Shown: positions 29,715-39,237 of the stretch, in pieces
Numbering within the stretch: the stretch's first letter is position 1
Layout of the letters: every line of letters begins with the position of its first letter
From: Allobosea sp. TND4EK4
Lineage (GTDB): Bacteria; Pseudomonadota; Alphaproteobacteria; Rhizobiales; Beijerinckiaceae
NCBI RefSeq assembly: GCF_900156025.1
Contig: NZ_FTMO01000020.1
Span: forward strand, 1 to 56,087
DNA: 56,087 nucleotides
Direction: 5' to 3'
Position numbers and translations under genes: made by a program
Notes under the pieces: generated by a model
Seen by the model: only the letters and a program-made list of their open reading frames with translations
The model's database searches: none
What the model was told of the DNA's origin: nothing

Positions 29715-31136
29715 CTACGAGGCGATGTACTGAGCGTCCAGCCGCACGGGCCGCGCGGCCTCTCTGCCTGCGATCTCTCCGAGGCAGACGGCGGTGAGCA
29801 GGCCGTTGCCCGAGAGATAGCCGGAGGCGCGGGAGCCCGAGACCCCGACCGCGGCTCCGCCGCAGGCGAAGAGGTTGGGCAGGGCCGCCCCGTCCGGCCG
29901 GAGGACGCGCGCCTGCGTGTCGATGCGCAGCCCGCCCTGGGTGTGGAACAGCGCGCCCGTGACGCGCACCGCGCAGAAGGGCGCCTCCAGGGCAGGCGCG
30001 TTCCGGAAGTCGCGGCCGAAGCGGTCGATGCCCTCGCCGCGCTTCAGCGCCGCGACCTCGGCGGCGGTGGCCGCAAGGCTCGTCGCGGGCAGGCCGAGCG
30101 CGGCGGCGAGGCTCACCATGTCCTGCGCCCTGACGATCGCCCCTTGCGCTTCGGCCTGGCGGAAATCCTCGAACTGCCGGGCGATGCCGGCGATGCGCTC
30201 ATCGAAGATCGTCCAGGCCTTCCCCGCGGGCTGGGTAAGCACGGTCGCGGCCTGCTCCGAATAGCCGTGGCTCTCGTCGGAGAAGCGCTGGCCGGCGGTG
30301 TTCACCTGGAAGCCGCCCTCCATCACCGTCGCCCAGCTGATCAGGATGCCGTGCGGCTGGGCGACCGAGCCATGGCCCTGGTGGCCGGACATGTGGACGA
30401 GCTCGGCGCCGAGCGCCTCGCCCCAGAGCACGGCGTCGCCCTCATTGCCGGAATGGCCGAACCAGAGCGCCTCCGCCAGCTGCGGGATGTGCCGGGCGAC
30501 GAGCCCGCGATGGCCGCCATAGCCGTTGCAGGCGAGGATGAGGGCCTTGCAGCCGATGCGCTCCTCGCCGCCACCGGGGCGCGTGCCCGCGAGGCCCGCG
30601 ACGCGGCCGGCGTCGTCGGCGAAGAGCGTGGTGGCGCGAAACTCCGTCAGGATCGGGATGTCGCGGGCCTCGACCGCCTCGCGCAGCCGGCCGATGAGCT
30701 CCGAGCCGGTGCGCTTGGGCAGGCCGTGCATGCGCCGGGCGGAATGGCCGGGATAGGAGAAGTTCGTCACCACGTCGAAGGGCAGGCCGTGCGCGTCGGC
30801 GAGCCATTCCAGCGCCGGGCCGATATGCTCGCTGAGGCGCCCGACCACCGCTGGGTCGGGCTCGCCCTCGGCCTTGGCCATGATATCGGCCGCGAAGAGC
30901 TCCGGGCTGTCCTCGATGCCTGCCTCGCGCTGGAAACGCGTTCCGGCCGCGGGAATGAGCCCGGCCGAGAGCGCTGTCGAGCCGCTCGGCACCGCGTCCC
31001 GCTCCACGACGACGACCTCGGCTCCCGCCTCGCTGGCGGCGAGCGCCGCGACGAGCCCGGCCGCACCCGCCCCGACGATCAGGACATCGGCCTCGGCCTC
31101 GAAGGCGACGCCGGCCGCGGGAAGCACCCGGTTCAT
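29715..31136 (-). CDS. FAD-dependent oxidoreductase (fumarate reductase flavoprotein/KsdD type)
   Basis: This 473-residue flavoprotein has the dinucleotide site DVLIVGAGAAGLVAALAASEAG (Gly-x-Gly-x-x-Gly), followed by a Glu that binds the ribose and GSTALSAGLIPAAGT. The C-terminal FAD contact NLFACGGAAVGVSGSRASGY and GNGLLTAVCLGEIAG closes the fold. Such enzymes add or remove hydrogens across C=C bonds beside carbonyl groups. Its ATG overlaps the stop of the isochorismatase-fold gene (ATGA). It is the last gene of the minus-strand unit that starts at gntR or the binding-protein genes. Substrate is unknown. Confidence 0.82.
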   Translation of the reverse strand: MNRVLPAAGVAFEAEADVLIVGAGAAGLVAALAASEAGAEVVVVERDAVPSGSTALSAGLIPAAGTRFQREAGIEDSPELFAADIMAKAEGEPDPAVVGRLSEHIGPALEWLADAHGLPFDVVTNFSYPGHSARRMHGLPKRTGSELIGRLREAVEARDIPILTEFRATTLFADDAGRVAGLAGTRPGGGEERIGCKALILACNGYGGHRGLVARHIPQLAEALWFGHSGNEGDAVLWGEALGAELVHMSGHQGHGSVAQPHGILISWATVMEGGFQVNTAGQRFSDESHGYSEQAATVLTQPAGKAWTIFDERIAGIARQFEDFRQAEAQGAIVRAQDMVSLAAALGLPATSLAATAAEVAALKRGEGIDRFGRDFRNAPALEAPFCAVRVTGALFHTQGGLRIDTQARVLRPDGAALPNLFACGGAAVGVSGSRASGYLSGNGLLTAVCLGEIAGREAARPVRLDAQYIAS

Positions 31137-31747
31137 AGCGCCTCGACCTCGGCCAGCACGGAGGCGATGGTCGCGATGCGGGCGACCGGCTTCAGGGCCG
31201 CGATCGCCTCGGCATGCATCGCCGGCGTCGGGGCCGCGCAGCCATCCTCCAGCACGGTGACCTCGAGGTCGCGGACATGCGCGTCGCGCACGGTCGAGGC
31301 GACCCCGCCATTGGTGACGATGCCGGCGACGACGAGGTGCTCGATGCCGAGCTTGCGCAGCAGCCATTCGAGTCGCGTCTGGTAGAAGGCGGAATAGGCG
31401 ATCTTCTCGACGCCGACGTCGATGGGCTGCAGCGCATCGACGACCTGGTGGCCCCAGCCGCCGGGCAGGAAGTCCCCGCGCTTCAGGAACGGCCGCATCT
31501 GCTTGAGATGCGGCGAGATCAGCGGCTCGCCGCCGCGCCCCGGCACGAGCGTGAACTGGGTTGCCGCGACCAGCCCGCCGCGCGCGCGCAGGCTGTCGGC
31601 GAGCGGCTTCAGCTTCGCCGGCAGCGCCTGGGCTTCCGGTGCGGCGGCGCCGCCCTTGGCATAGGCGCCGTCGGGATGGATGAAATCGTTCTGCAGGTCG
31701 ACGATCAGCAGCGCCGTGCTGGCGAGCGAGGCGAGGGGGCCAGCCAT
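31133..31747 (-). CDS. isochorismatase/cysteine-hydrolase family protein with Gly at the Cys position
   Basis: This 204-residue alpha/beta hydrolase has LLIVDLQNDF with the catalytic Asp17 and VEKIAYSAF with Lys115. In the usual TxxCVxxT segment it reads TNGGVAST (145-152), so residue 148 is Gly instead of the nucleophilic Cys of nicotinamidases, RutB or maleamate amidases. Cys-less members such as PhzD act by acid-base hydrolysis of a vinyl ether. This one may therefore not be an amidase. It is coupled to its neighbours by a two-base gap to hyuA and an overlap with the FAD gene. Confidence 0.85.
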   Translation of the reverse strand: MAGPLASLASTALLIVDLQNDFIHPDGAYAKGGAAAPEAQALPAKLKPLADSLRARGGLVAATQFTLVPGRGGEPLISPHLKQMRPFLKRGDFLPGGWGHQVVDALQPIDVGVEKIAYSAFYQTRLEWLLRKLGIEHLVVAGIVTNGGVASTVRDAHVRDLEVTVLEDGCAAPTPAMHAEAIAALKPVARIATIASVLAEVEAL

Positions 31748-31749
31748 GG

Positions 31750-33810
31750 TCAGCCTCTCATGATCACGAGATTGCCCAGCGCATCGACCTCGGCGGTCAG
31801 GCCGGGGTCGAGCAAGGTCGTGGCGTCCGGCTGCTCGAAGATCGCCGGGCCGTCGATGCGGGCCCCGACCGGCAGGTCCAGCCGCGACCAGATCGCCGTC
31901 TCGCGCCAGGCGCCGTCGAGATAGACTTTCCTGGTGCCGCGGCGCGCCGTCTCGACAGCGGCATCGGCCGGCGGGGCGAGCGCCGTCAGGTCGAAGGCCG
32001 GGCGGCGGCCGATGGCCGCGGTGCGCAGCGTCACGATGCGAACCGGGATGCCCGGCAGGAGCCGGCTGAAGGCGGCGCCATAGGCCGCATCGAAGGCCTC
32101 GCGGATGATCGCGGCGCTGATGCCGGTGCTCGCTTCGCCGAGGGTGATCGGCAGCGGCACGGAGACGGTGTGCGTCTGCCCGAGATAGTGCATGTCGAGC
32201 TCGTAGAGCACGTCGATGCGCTCGACCGAGAGGCCCGCATCGGCGACGACGGCATGAGCCTCGCGCCCGGCCTCGACCATGCGGGCGTCGAGCGCGGCGG
32301 CGTCCAGCCCGTCGAGCATCAGGTTCACCGTCTGCACGCCGTCATGGCGGATGTCGGCGATGACGCAGCCCAGCGCCGAGGTGACGCCCGGAAAGCGTGG
32401 CACGAGCGCGCCCTTCAGCCCGACCTCGTGGATGAGCGCACCGGCATGCAGCGCGCCGCCGCCGCCGAACGGCATCGCCATGAACAGCGCCGGATCATGG
32501 CCGCGCTCGATCGAGACGAGGCGGATCGCGCCGGCCATGCGGGCATTGGCGATCTTCACGATGGCTTCCGCCGCCGCCATCACGTCGAGGCCGAGCGGCT
32601 CGGCGATTTCCCTGGCGATGGCGGCCCGGGCGGCATCGACATCGAGCCGCTGCAGCGTGCCGAGCGGCTTCGAGCCGTCGATGCGGCCGAGCACGAGATT
32701 GGCGTCGGTCAGCGTTGGGCGGGTATTGCCCTGGCCGTAGCAGACCGGGCCGGGCCGGGAGCCCGCGCTTTCCGGGCCGACTTCCAGCAGGCCGCCGGCA
32801 TCGACGCGGGCGATCGAGCCGCCGCCGGCGCCGATCGTGGTGATCTCGATCATGGGCGTGCGGATGACCATGCCGAAATCAATCGTCGTCTGGGCCGCCA
32901 GCGCAGCCTGCCCGCCGGCGATCAGCGAGACGTCGAAGGAGGTGCCGCCGAGATCGCCGGTGATGATGTCGGGGTGGCCGGCGGCGCGCGCCACCGCCGC
33001 CGCCGCGATCACGCCCGCGGCCGGGCCGGAGAGGGCCGTGCGGACCGGCAGGCGCCGGGCGGTGGCGGTCGACATCACGCCGCCATTGCTCTGCACGATG
33101 TGGAAGCGGCCGGTGAAGCCGTCGGCTTCCAGCGCATCTTCGAGCCGCCGAAGATAGGAGCCCACCACCGGCTGGAGCGTCGCATTGAGCGCGGTGGTCG
33201 AGGCGCGCTCGAACTCGCGGATCTCGGGCAGGATCGCCGAGGAACAGGCGATGTTCTCGTTTGGCCAGACCTCGCGGGCGGCGTCCAGCGCGTCGCGCTC
33301 GTTCTGCGGGTTGGCATAGGCGTTGATGAAGATGATCGCCAGCGCCTCGCAACCCTTGGCGATCAAGGCACGGGCCGCCTCGCGCACGGCCTCGCGGTCG
33401 ACCGCCGTGCGGATCGTGCCGTCCGCGAGCGTGCGCTCGGGCACTTCCAGCCGGCAGTCGCGCGAGGCGGCGGGGGTGAAATCGCCCCACAGCCCCCAGG
33501 TCTGGCGCCGGTCGCGGCGGCGCATCTCCAGCGCGTCGCGAAAGCCGGGCGTCGTGATGACGCCGATCTTCGCGCCCTTGCGCTCGAGCAGCGCATTCGT
33601 GCCGACCGTGGTGCCGTGGACGATGGAGGCGAGCTCCGAGACCGGGCCGAAGGTGGTCAGCCCCGCGATGAAGCCCTTGGCCTCGTCGCCGCGCTGGGAG
33701 GGAACCTTGGCGGTGCGGAAGCGCTTGGCCGCCTCGTCGAACCAGAACAGGTCGGTGAAGGTGCCGCCGACATCGACACCGACGACGGCTTTGGCAGGGG
33801 AAGTCGTCAT
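31750..33810 (-). CDS. hyuA: hydantoinase/oxoprolinase family protein, HyuA-like subunit
   Basis: This 686-residue subunit has the N-terminal actin-like ATPase start GVDVGGTFTDLFWFDE, then IVHGTTVGTNALLERKG and the middle GDLGGTSFDVSLI. The C-terminal half has PMIEITTIGAGGGSIARVD and FGGGGALHAG. HyuA/HyuB pairs cleave cyclic amides (N-methylhydantoin, 5-oxoproline) using ATP, and related pairs carboxylate ketones. Its ATG overlaps the stop of hyuB (TGATG). The assignment to the family is firm but the substrate is not known. Confidence 0.93.
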   Translation of the reverse strand: MTTSPAKAVVGVDVGGTFTDLFWFDEAAKRFRTAKVPSQRGDEAKGFIAGLTTFGPVSELASIVHGTTVGTNALLERKGAKIGVITTPGFRDALEMRRRDRRQTWGLWGDFTPAASRDCRLEVPERTLADGTIRTAVDREAVREAARALIAKGCEALAIIFINAYANPQNERDALDAAREVWPNENIACSSAILPEIREFERASTTALNATLQPVVGSYLRRLEDALEADGFTGRFHIVQSNGGVMSTATARRLPVRTALSGPAAGVIAAAAVARAAGHPDIITGDLGGTSFDVSLIAGGQAALAAQTTIDFGMVIRTPMIEITTIGAGGGSIARVDAGGLLEVGPESAGSRPGPVCYGQGNTRPTLTDANLVLGRIDGSKPLGTLQRLDVDAARAAIAREIAEPLGLDVMAAAEAIVKIANARMAGAIRLVSIERGHDPALFMAMPFGGGGALHAGALIHEVGLKGALVPRFPGVTSALGCVIADIRHDGVQTVNLMLDGLDAAALDARMVEAGREAHAVVADAGLSVERIDVLYELDMHYLGQTHTVSVPLPITLGEASTGISAAIIREAFDAAYGAAFSRLLPGIPVRIVTLRTAAIGRRPAFDLTALAPPADAAVETARRGTRKVYLDGAWRETAIWSRLDLPVGARIDGPAIFEQPDATTLLDPGLTAEVDALGNLVIMRG

Positions 33811-35501
33811 CAGCCGATCTCGATGTCCAGCCCGTAGGTCTCGCGCGCCGCCTCGGCGCTGATGTAGCCGTTGGCGACGTCGCGCCGCACGGCCTCGCGA
33901 TCGCGCGCTCTGGCGTCGCCATAGCCACCGCCGCCGGGGCTTTCGAGGCGCACGCGCTGGCCCTTGGCGATGTGGATGTCGGCGATCTTGGTGACGAGCG
34001 TCGGGGACTTCGGCCCGTCATCGGTATCGTAGACGAAGCGGTTCATGGCGGCCGCGCTGCCGCCGGCGACGCCGAAGGGCGGGAACTTGCCGCGCTCGCC
34101 CAGCAGGAAGACGTCGGCGCCGCTTTCGCTCAGCGCCTCGATCTCGTAGATCGCGCCGCAGCCGCCGCGATGACGTCCCGCCCCGCCCGAATCCGGTCGC
34201 AGCGCCCATTGCGTGAACATCACCGGATAGGCGGCCTCCAGGATTTCGGCCGGCGGGATGGTCGCGGTCGAGATCGGGTTGTTGCCGTGGTTGAGGCCGT
34301 CGCCTTCCGGATTGCCGCCGAGGCCGCCGCCGAAGAAGGAGAACATCACGAAGCGCGAGCCGTCGTCGCGATGGCCGGCCAGAGAAAGCGCGTTGATCGT
34401 CGCATAGGGAGAGCCGTTGGCCCGCTCGGGCGCGATCTGCGCGAAGACGCCGAACACCGTGTCGATGACGCGCAAGATTGTCTCGGTATAGCCGCCGACG
34501 GGCTTGGGCGCGGTGACGCCCAGCAGCGTCGTGTCCGGAATGATGAAGGTGATCGGCTTCAGCACGCCGGCATTGGCCGGGACATGCGGAAAGATGTGCT
34601 TCAGCGCGACATAGCAGCAGGCGACTGCTGTCGAATAGGCGATGTTGAGCGGCCCGCGGCAGGGCGGAGCGGAGCGCGAGAAATCGAGCGTCATCGCGTC
34701 GGCCTCGACCGTGAGATCGAGCGCGATCCGCAAGGGCTCGTCGCTGATGCCGTCATTGTCGAGGAAGTCGTCGAAGGAGTAGCGCCCGTCCGGCAGGGCC
34801 GCGATCTCGGCGCGCATCAGCGCCTCGGCGCGGGCACTGAAGGCATCGAGCGCTGCATTGACGGTGCCGGCGCCGTAATCGTCCAGCAGGGCCGAGAGCC
34901 GCTGCTCGCCGAGATCGAGCGCGTTGAGCTGGCCGTTGAGATCGCCCCAGTTCGACTGCGGCAGGCGCGAATTGGCGTTCAGGATCTCGACGATGTCGTG
35001 CTGGAACTCGCCCTTGCGCACCAGCTTCACCGGCGGGATGCGGAAACCCTCCTGGAAGCTCTCGGTCGCCTTGGCGTTGAAGTTGCCGGGGACATTGCCG
35101 CCGACATCGAGCCAGTGCCCGACCGAGGCGAGCCAGCAGAACAACTGCCCGTCGCGGAAGATCGGTCGCACCAGGCGCATGTCGTTGAGATGGGTGCCGC
35201 CCTCATAGGGATCGTTGAAGAGCCAGGTATCGCCGGGCTCGTTGGCCGCGCCCGCCGCGACGCGCGCGATCACCGCGCGCACCGCGAAGGCCATGGCGCC
35301 GACGAAGATCGGCAGGCCCGAGGTGCCCTGCACCAGCGTGTCGCCGGTCGTCGCATGATAGAGGCCGTGGCAGGCATCATGCGCCTCGGCGATGATCGGG
35401 TTGAAGGCGGAGCGATAGAGCGTCGCGTCCATCTCGTTGGCGATCTGCTCCAGACGGCCCTTCAGGACCGCGAGCGTGACGGGGTCGAGGGCTGCGGTCA
35501 C
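33810..35501 (-). CDS. hyuB: hydantoinase/oxoprolinase family protein, HyuB-like subunit
   Basis: This is a 563-residue partner of HyuA. The start LDPVTLAVLKGRLEQIANEMDATLYRSAFNP (residues 5-35) is the family hallmark. GDTWLFNDPYEGGTHLNDM and GGAGRHRGGCG in the last third are also diagnostic. The subunit carries the metal site and completes the ATP-dependent ring-opening enzyme. It overlaps the upstream lyase by four bases (ATGA) and hyuA by one base, so the three proteins are made together. Confidence 0.93.
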   Translation of the reverse strand: MTAALDPVTLAVLKGRLEQIANEMDATLYRSAFNPIIAEAHDACHGLYHATTGDTLVQGTSGLPIFVGAMAFAVRAVIARVAAGAANEPGDTWLFNDPYEGGTHLNDMRLVRPIFRDGQLFCWLASVGHWLDVGGNVPGNFNAKATESFQEGFRIPPVKLVRKGEFQHDIVEILNANSRLPQSNWGDLNGQLNALDLGEQRLSALLDDYGAGTVNAALDAFSARAEALMRAEIAALPDGRYSFDDFLDNDGISDEPLRIALDLTVEADAMTLDFSRSAPPCRGPLNIAYSTAVACCYVALKHIFPHVPANAGVLKPITFIIPDTTLLGVTAPKPVGGYTETILRVIDTVFGVFAQIAPERANGSPYATINALSLAGHRDDGSRFVMFSFFGGGLGGNPEGDGLNHGNNPISTATIPPAEILEAAYPVMFTQWALRPDSGGAGRHRGGCGAIYEIEALSESGADVFLLGERGKFPPFGVAGGSAAAMNRFVYDTDDGPKSPTLVTKIADIHIAKGQRVRLESPGGGGYGDARARDREAVRRDVANGYISAEAARETYGLDIEIG

Positions 35502-36367
35502 GGCTTGCCCTCATAGGCCTTGCCGGCCGCCATCATCTGCGGCGTGCCGATCACGGCGTTGAGCTGGTCGAAATCGAACATGCGCTCGCGGAACGGGTCG
35601 GTCGTGCCGTTGGCGTGGAGGCTGGCGTAGAAATCCTGCGCCGCCCGGGCGAGCGCCCGCACGATCCCGCCCGGGAAGATCACCAGCGAAAAGCCGAGCC
35701 CTTCCAGCGCGGCGGTGGACTTGATCGGCGTGCGACCGCCCTCGACCATGTTGGCCATCAGCGGCAGCGTGCCTTTCAGCCCGGCGACGATGCGGGAGAG
35801 CTCCTCGGCCGAGCCCGGCGCCTCGACGAACAGCATGTCGGCCCCGGCTTGCGCATAGGCATGGGCCCGCTCCATCGCCTTGTCGAAACCTTCGACGGCG
35901 ATGGCGTCGGTGCGGGCGATCACCAGCGTTTCCGCGGAGACGCGGGCGTCGGTCGCCGCCTTGATCTTGCCGACCATCTCGCCGGTCGGGATCACGCCCT
36001 TGTCGGCCAGATGGCCGCAGCGCTTCGGAAAGCTCTGGTCCTCGATCTGCAGGGCGTTGGCCCCGGCGCGCTCGAAGAGCCGCATGGTGCGCTGCATGTT
36101 GAGCGCGTTGCCGTAGCCGGTATCGGCATCGACGATGAGCGGGGTCGCGACGCGGTCGCGGATCATGGTGATGGTCTCGGCGACCTCGGCCATCGAGACC
36201 AGCCCGATATCCGGCCGGCCGAGGCGGGTATAGGCGATCGAGGCGCCCGAAACATAGAGCGCCTCGAAACCGGCATCGGTGGCGAGCGAGGCCGTCAGCG
36301 CATCGTAGACACCGGGTGCCAGCACGATCTGCGGCTGGCCGAAGCGAGCCTTGAGCGAGAATGTCAT
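35498..36367 (-). CDS. isocitrate lyase/PEP mutase family C-C lyase
   Basis: This is a 289-residue alpha/beta barrel enzyme. VDADTGYGN binds the metal and dicarboxylate, followed by IEDQSFPKRCGHL, where the KRCGH Cys is the catalytic residue of isocitrate, methylisocitrate and dimethylmalate lyases. PEP mutases lack it. It would split a 2-hydroxy-dicarboxylate into an oxo acid and a second acid. The ATG at 36367 has AGGA eight bases upstream and is preferred over an adjacent TTG. Next to a LeuCD-type hydratase and a PrpD-like protein this suggests a hydration-cleavage sequence. Confidence 0.85.
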   Translation of the reverse strand: MTFSLKARFGQPQIVLAPGVYDALTASLATDAGFEALYVSGASIAYTRLGRPDIGLVSMAEVAETITMIRDRVATPLIVDADTGYGNALNMQRTMRLFERAGANALQIEDQSFPKRCGHLADKGVIPTGEMVGKIKAATDARVSAETLVIARTDAIAVEGFDKAMERAHAYAQAGADMLFVEAPGSAEELSRIVAGLKGTLPLMANMVEGGRTPIKSTAALEGLGFSLVIFPGGIVRALARAAQDFYASLHANGTTDPFRERMFDFDQLNAVIGTPQMMAAGKAYEGKP

Positions 36368-36370
36368 CAA

Positions 36371-37783
36371 TCAGGTCCTGGTGATGGGCGCAGCGGCGAG
36401 CAGGGTGTCGAGCGCCGAAAGATCGGTCGCGCCCGGCAGGGCATCCACGGCGGCGATGATCGCCTCCGCATGGGGCTGGCCCCAGACCGGAACGGAAAGA
36501 TCGAAGTATTTCTGGCGCACTTCCGCGGGCGTGTACGGGTCTTCCGTATCGCCGCGATTGGTCATCGCCTGTGCCTCGAGCAAGCGCCCATCCTTCAGCG
36601 CGATCGTGACCCTGGCCGGGCGCAGCGCCGGCAGCTTCGCCGTCGCGGCGGGATCCTCGCGAACGAAGACCCGGCGCGCCAGCGCGCGGATCGCCTCGTC
36701 GGTGCGGGCGGGCTCGCGGAAGGCGGGCACGGTCGCCGCGCCGTGGACGATGGTCGTGGCGATCGAGAAGGGCAGCGAGAACTTCGCAGCCAGCATGTTG
36801 TGCGGCTCCTGGCCGGCAAGCTGGGCCGCCCAGATATAGGTCGCGACATCGACGCGCTCGATGGCGGCGGGGTCGATCCGGCCGCCTTCCTGCGAAACGA
36901 TCTCGGCCAGCGCGTCGAGCGCGCCGTGGTTGTAGCGGCAGCAGGCATGGCGCTTGAAGTAGTTGCGCGCGACCTCCCAGCGCTGGCCAAGCTCCGCGAC
37001 CATGTCCTCCGGGCGCCAGTCATCGGCGATGACCGTGCCGTAGACGGTGCCGAGCCCGTCCGCCTCGCCGGTGAAGCCGGCGGCGACGAGATCGGACACC
37101 ATCAGCCCGATCTGGTTGGAGAAGCCGGCGAAGCTGTTCCGGACCGTGCCGCCTTCCAGCATGGTGCGGCGGCTGGTCGAGAGGCCGAGCGAGGAAGCGA
37201 CATTGATCGTCTCGATCATGCCGGCCGGATCGCGGCGCTCCAGCCAGGCGACGGCGACGGCCGCGCCGACCGTGCCCCAGGTTCCGTGCGGATGCATCGT
37301 GATCCGCAGCTTCGAGGCGATGCCGATGCGCGCGCCGATCTCGTAGCCGAGGGCAATGGCCGTGATGATGTCGCGGCCGCTGGCCTTGAGCCGCCCCGCC
37401 GCTGCCAGCACCGCGGGCACGACATGGATTCCGGGATGGCCGCGGCAGAACTGGTTGCCCTCGTCGAGCTCCAGCATCGTGCCGGCCGTGCCGTTGAGGA
37501 ACGCCGCCAGGCTCAGGCTCGCACGGCGGCCGGCGCCGATGACGGCCGCGCCGGTCGCCTCGTCTGTCGGCGCCATGCGGCGGGCGAGCGCGATGGTCTC
37601 CGGCTCCTGCGCGCCGGCGGCGATCGCCGCGATACAGTCGCCGATCACCTGAAGCGTGCGCGCGACGACGGGCTCGGGCAGGTGTTCGTAGCGCAGGCCG
37701 GCGCAGAACCGCGCCAACTCGGTCAGCCAGGCCGGGGTGCCGGGCCGGTGCATCACGGGTTCGGCTTTGACGTGGGCGGTCAT
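36371..37783 (-). CDS. MmgE/PrpD family protein
   Basis: This is a 470-residue protein of the 2-methylcitrate dehydratase/cis-aconitate decarboxylase/iminodisuccinate epimerase family. Recognisable parts are LNGTAGTMLELDEGNQFCRGHPGIHVVPA (about 110-140), the family's substrate loop with its acidic and His residues, ALGYEIGARIGIA and KRHACCRYNHGALDAL. Members work on tri- and dicarboxylic acids without an Fe-S cluster. The ATG at 37783 is chosen because a longer frame runs into livF. It is directly adjacent to the lyase gene. The exact reaction is undetermined. Confidence 0.85.
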   Translation of the reverse strand: MTAHVKAEPVMHRPGTPAWLTELARFCAGLRYEHLPEPVVARTLQVIGDCIAAIAAGAQEPETIALARRMAPTDEATGAAVIGAGRRASLSLAAFLNGTAGTMLELDEGNQFCRGHPGIHVVPAVLAAAGRLKASGRDIITAIALGYEIGARIGIASKLRITMHPHGTWGTVGAAVAVAWLERRDPAGMIETINVASSLGLSTSRRTMLEGGTVRNSFAGFSNQIGLMVSDLVAAGFTGEADGLGTVYGTVIADDWRPEDMVAELGQRWEVARNYFKRHACCRYNHGALDALAEIVSQEGGRIDPAAIERVDVATYIWAAQLAGQEPHNMLAAKFSLPFSIATTIVHGAATVPAFREPARTDEAIRALARRVFVREDPAATAKLPALRPARVTIALKDGRLLEAQAMTNRGDTEDPYTPAEVRQKYFDLSVPVWGQPHAEAIIAAVDALPGATDLSALDTLLAAAPITRT

Positions 37784-37790
37784 CGGGGCC

Positions 37791-38492
37791 TCACAATCCG
37801 AGATAGGCGTGCTTGAGGGCCGGATCGGCGGCGATTGCGGCTGCAGGGCCGGCGACGACGATGCGGCCGTTCTCCATGACGTAGGCGCGGCTCGCCAGCT
37901 CGAGCGACTGCACCACATTCTGCTCGACCAGCATGACGGCGAGCCCTTCGGCCGCGATGCGGGCGATCAGCGTGAACATCTCCTCGACCAGCAGCGGCGA
38001 GAGGCCGAGCGAAGGCTCGTCGAGGATGATGAGCTTCGGCTCGCCCATCAGCCCGCGGCCGATGGCGAGCATCTGCTGCTCGCCGCCCGAAAGCGTGCCG
38101 GCGGCCTGCGCCGAGCGCTCGCGCAGGCGGGGGAACAGCGTGAAGATGCGCTCCAGATTGGCCAGACGGCCGGGCTTGCCACGCCGGTAGCTGCCGAGCA
38201 CGAGATTGTCGCGCACGCTCATGTTCGGGAAGATGCGGCGCCCTTCCGGGACATGGATCAGCCCGGCGGAAACGATGGCGGCGGGCTTCTTGCCGCCGAT
38301 CGCCTCGTCGAGGAAGCGGATGGCGCCGGCGCGCGGCGCGATCAGCCCGGAGAGAGCCCGGTTGAGGGTGGTCTTGCCGACGCCGTTGGCGCCGAGGACG
38401 GCGACGATCTCGCCGGGAGCGACATCGAGATCGATTCCGCGCAGGACATCCGTGCCGCCATAGCCGGCGACGAGGCCGCGAACCTCAAGCAT
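37791..38492 (-). CDS. livF: LIV-I type ABC transporter ATP-binding protein LivF-like
   Basis: This 233-residue ATPase has Walker A GANGVGKTT, signature LSGGEQQ, Walker B LIILDEPSLGLSP and a switch His region. The LivF-type ending is short and contains AYLGL. It powers uptake through LivH/LivM with LivG. It overlaps livG by eight bases. The set here probably imports the acid or amide degraded by the neighbouring enzymes rather than branched-chain amino acids. Confidence 0.93.
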   Translation of the reverse strand: MLEVRGLVAGYGGTDVLRGIDLDVAPGEIVAVLGANGVGKTTLNRALSGLIAPRAGAIRFLDEAIGGKKPAAIVSAGLIHVPEGRRIFPNMSVRDNLVLGSYRRGKPGRLANLERIFTLFPRLRERSAQAAGTLSGGEQQMLAIGRGLMGEPKLIILDEPSLGLSPLLVEEMFTLIARIAAEGLAVMLVEQNVVQSLELASRAYVMENGRIVVAGPAAAIAADPALKHAYLGL

Positions 38493-39237
38493 GGGCGCCT
38501 CCGGTCGGCGCGGCCTGCAGCCGCTTGGCGGCGCCCTGGCCGAGATAGGCCTCGATGACCGCGGGGTGCGCGGCGATCTCGGCCGGCTTGCCCTCGGCGA
38601 TTATTTTGCCCTGAGCCAGCACATGGATGTGTTCGCACAGGCTCATCACGGCCTGCATCACATGCTCGACCATCAGGATGGTGACGCCCCGGCCGCGGAT
38701 CTGGCGGATGACCGGCAGCATGTCGCGGATCTCGGACGGGTTGAGGCCGGCCAGCACCTCGTCGAGCAGCAGCAGCTTCGGCTCGGTCGCGAGCGCACGG
38801 GCGAGTTCGAGGCGCTTGCGCCCGGCGACGGTCAAGGCCGCGGCCGGCTGGTCAAGCATGCCGCCGAGGCCGACGAGGTCGGCGACCGCCCGCGCCTTGG
38901 CCTGCGCGTCCACCCGGCGCGGATGGCGCAGATAGGCGCCGACCGCAATGTTCTCGACGACGGAGAGGCCGGCGAAGGGCTGGACGATCTGGAAGGTGCG
39001 GGCGATGCCGCGCTCGGCGCGCCGATGGGCGGGCAGGGCGGTGACGTCGGCGCCGTCGAACAGGATCGTGCCGCTGCTCGGCGTTTCGAAGCCGGCGATC
39101 AGCGTGAACAGCGTCGTCTTGCCGGCGCCGTTGGGGCCGATCAGCCCGGTGATCGAGCCCGGCGCGACCTCAAGGCTCGCGGCATCGACGGCGACCAGTC
39201 CCCCGAAGCGCTTCGTGGCGGCGTTGACGGTGAGCAT
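38485..39237 (-). CDS. livG: LIV-I type ABC transporter ATP-binding protein LivG-like
   Basis: This is a 250-residue ATPase with GPNGAGKTT, the LivG-type ERGIARTFQIVQPF after Walker A, LDEVLAGLNPSEI as Walker B and MVEHVMQAV at the switch. The signature LTVAGRKRLELARAL departs from LSGGQ but is common in this family. Its ATG overlaps the stop of livM by one base (TGATG). It forms the second ATPase of the five-part transporter. Confidence 0.93.
   Translation of the reverse strand: MLTVNAATKRFGGLVAVDAASLEVAPGSITGLIGPNGAGKTTLFTLIAGFETPSSGTILFDGADVTALPAHRRAERGIARTFQIVQPFAGLSVVENIAVGAYLRHPRRVDAQAKARAVADLVGLGGMLDQPAAALTVAGRKRLELARALATEPKLLLLDEVLAGLNPSEIRDMLPVIRQIRGRGVTILMVEHVMQAVMSLCEHIHVLAQGKIIAEGKPAEIAAHPAVIEAYLGQGAAKRLQAAPTGGAHA

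Noticed and set aside
29304..31385. A 693-residue frame running from the M20 gene across the FAD gene
   Set aside because: It crosses two well-supported genes in wrong frames and has no domain.
32170..33837. A 555-residue open frame on the plus strand
   Set aside because: It mirrors hyuA on the other strand and has only Arg/Glu/Gly-rich low-complexity sequence.
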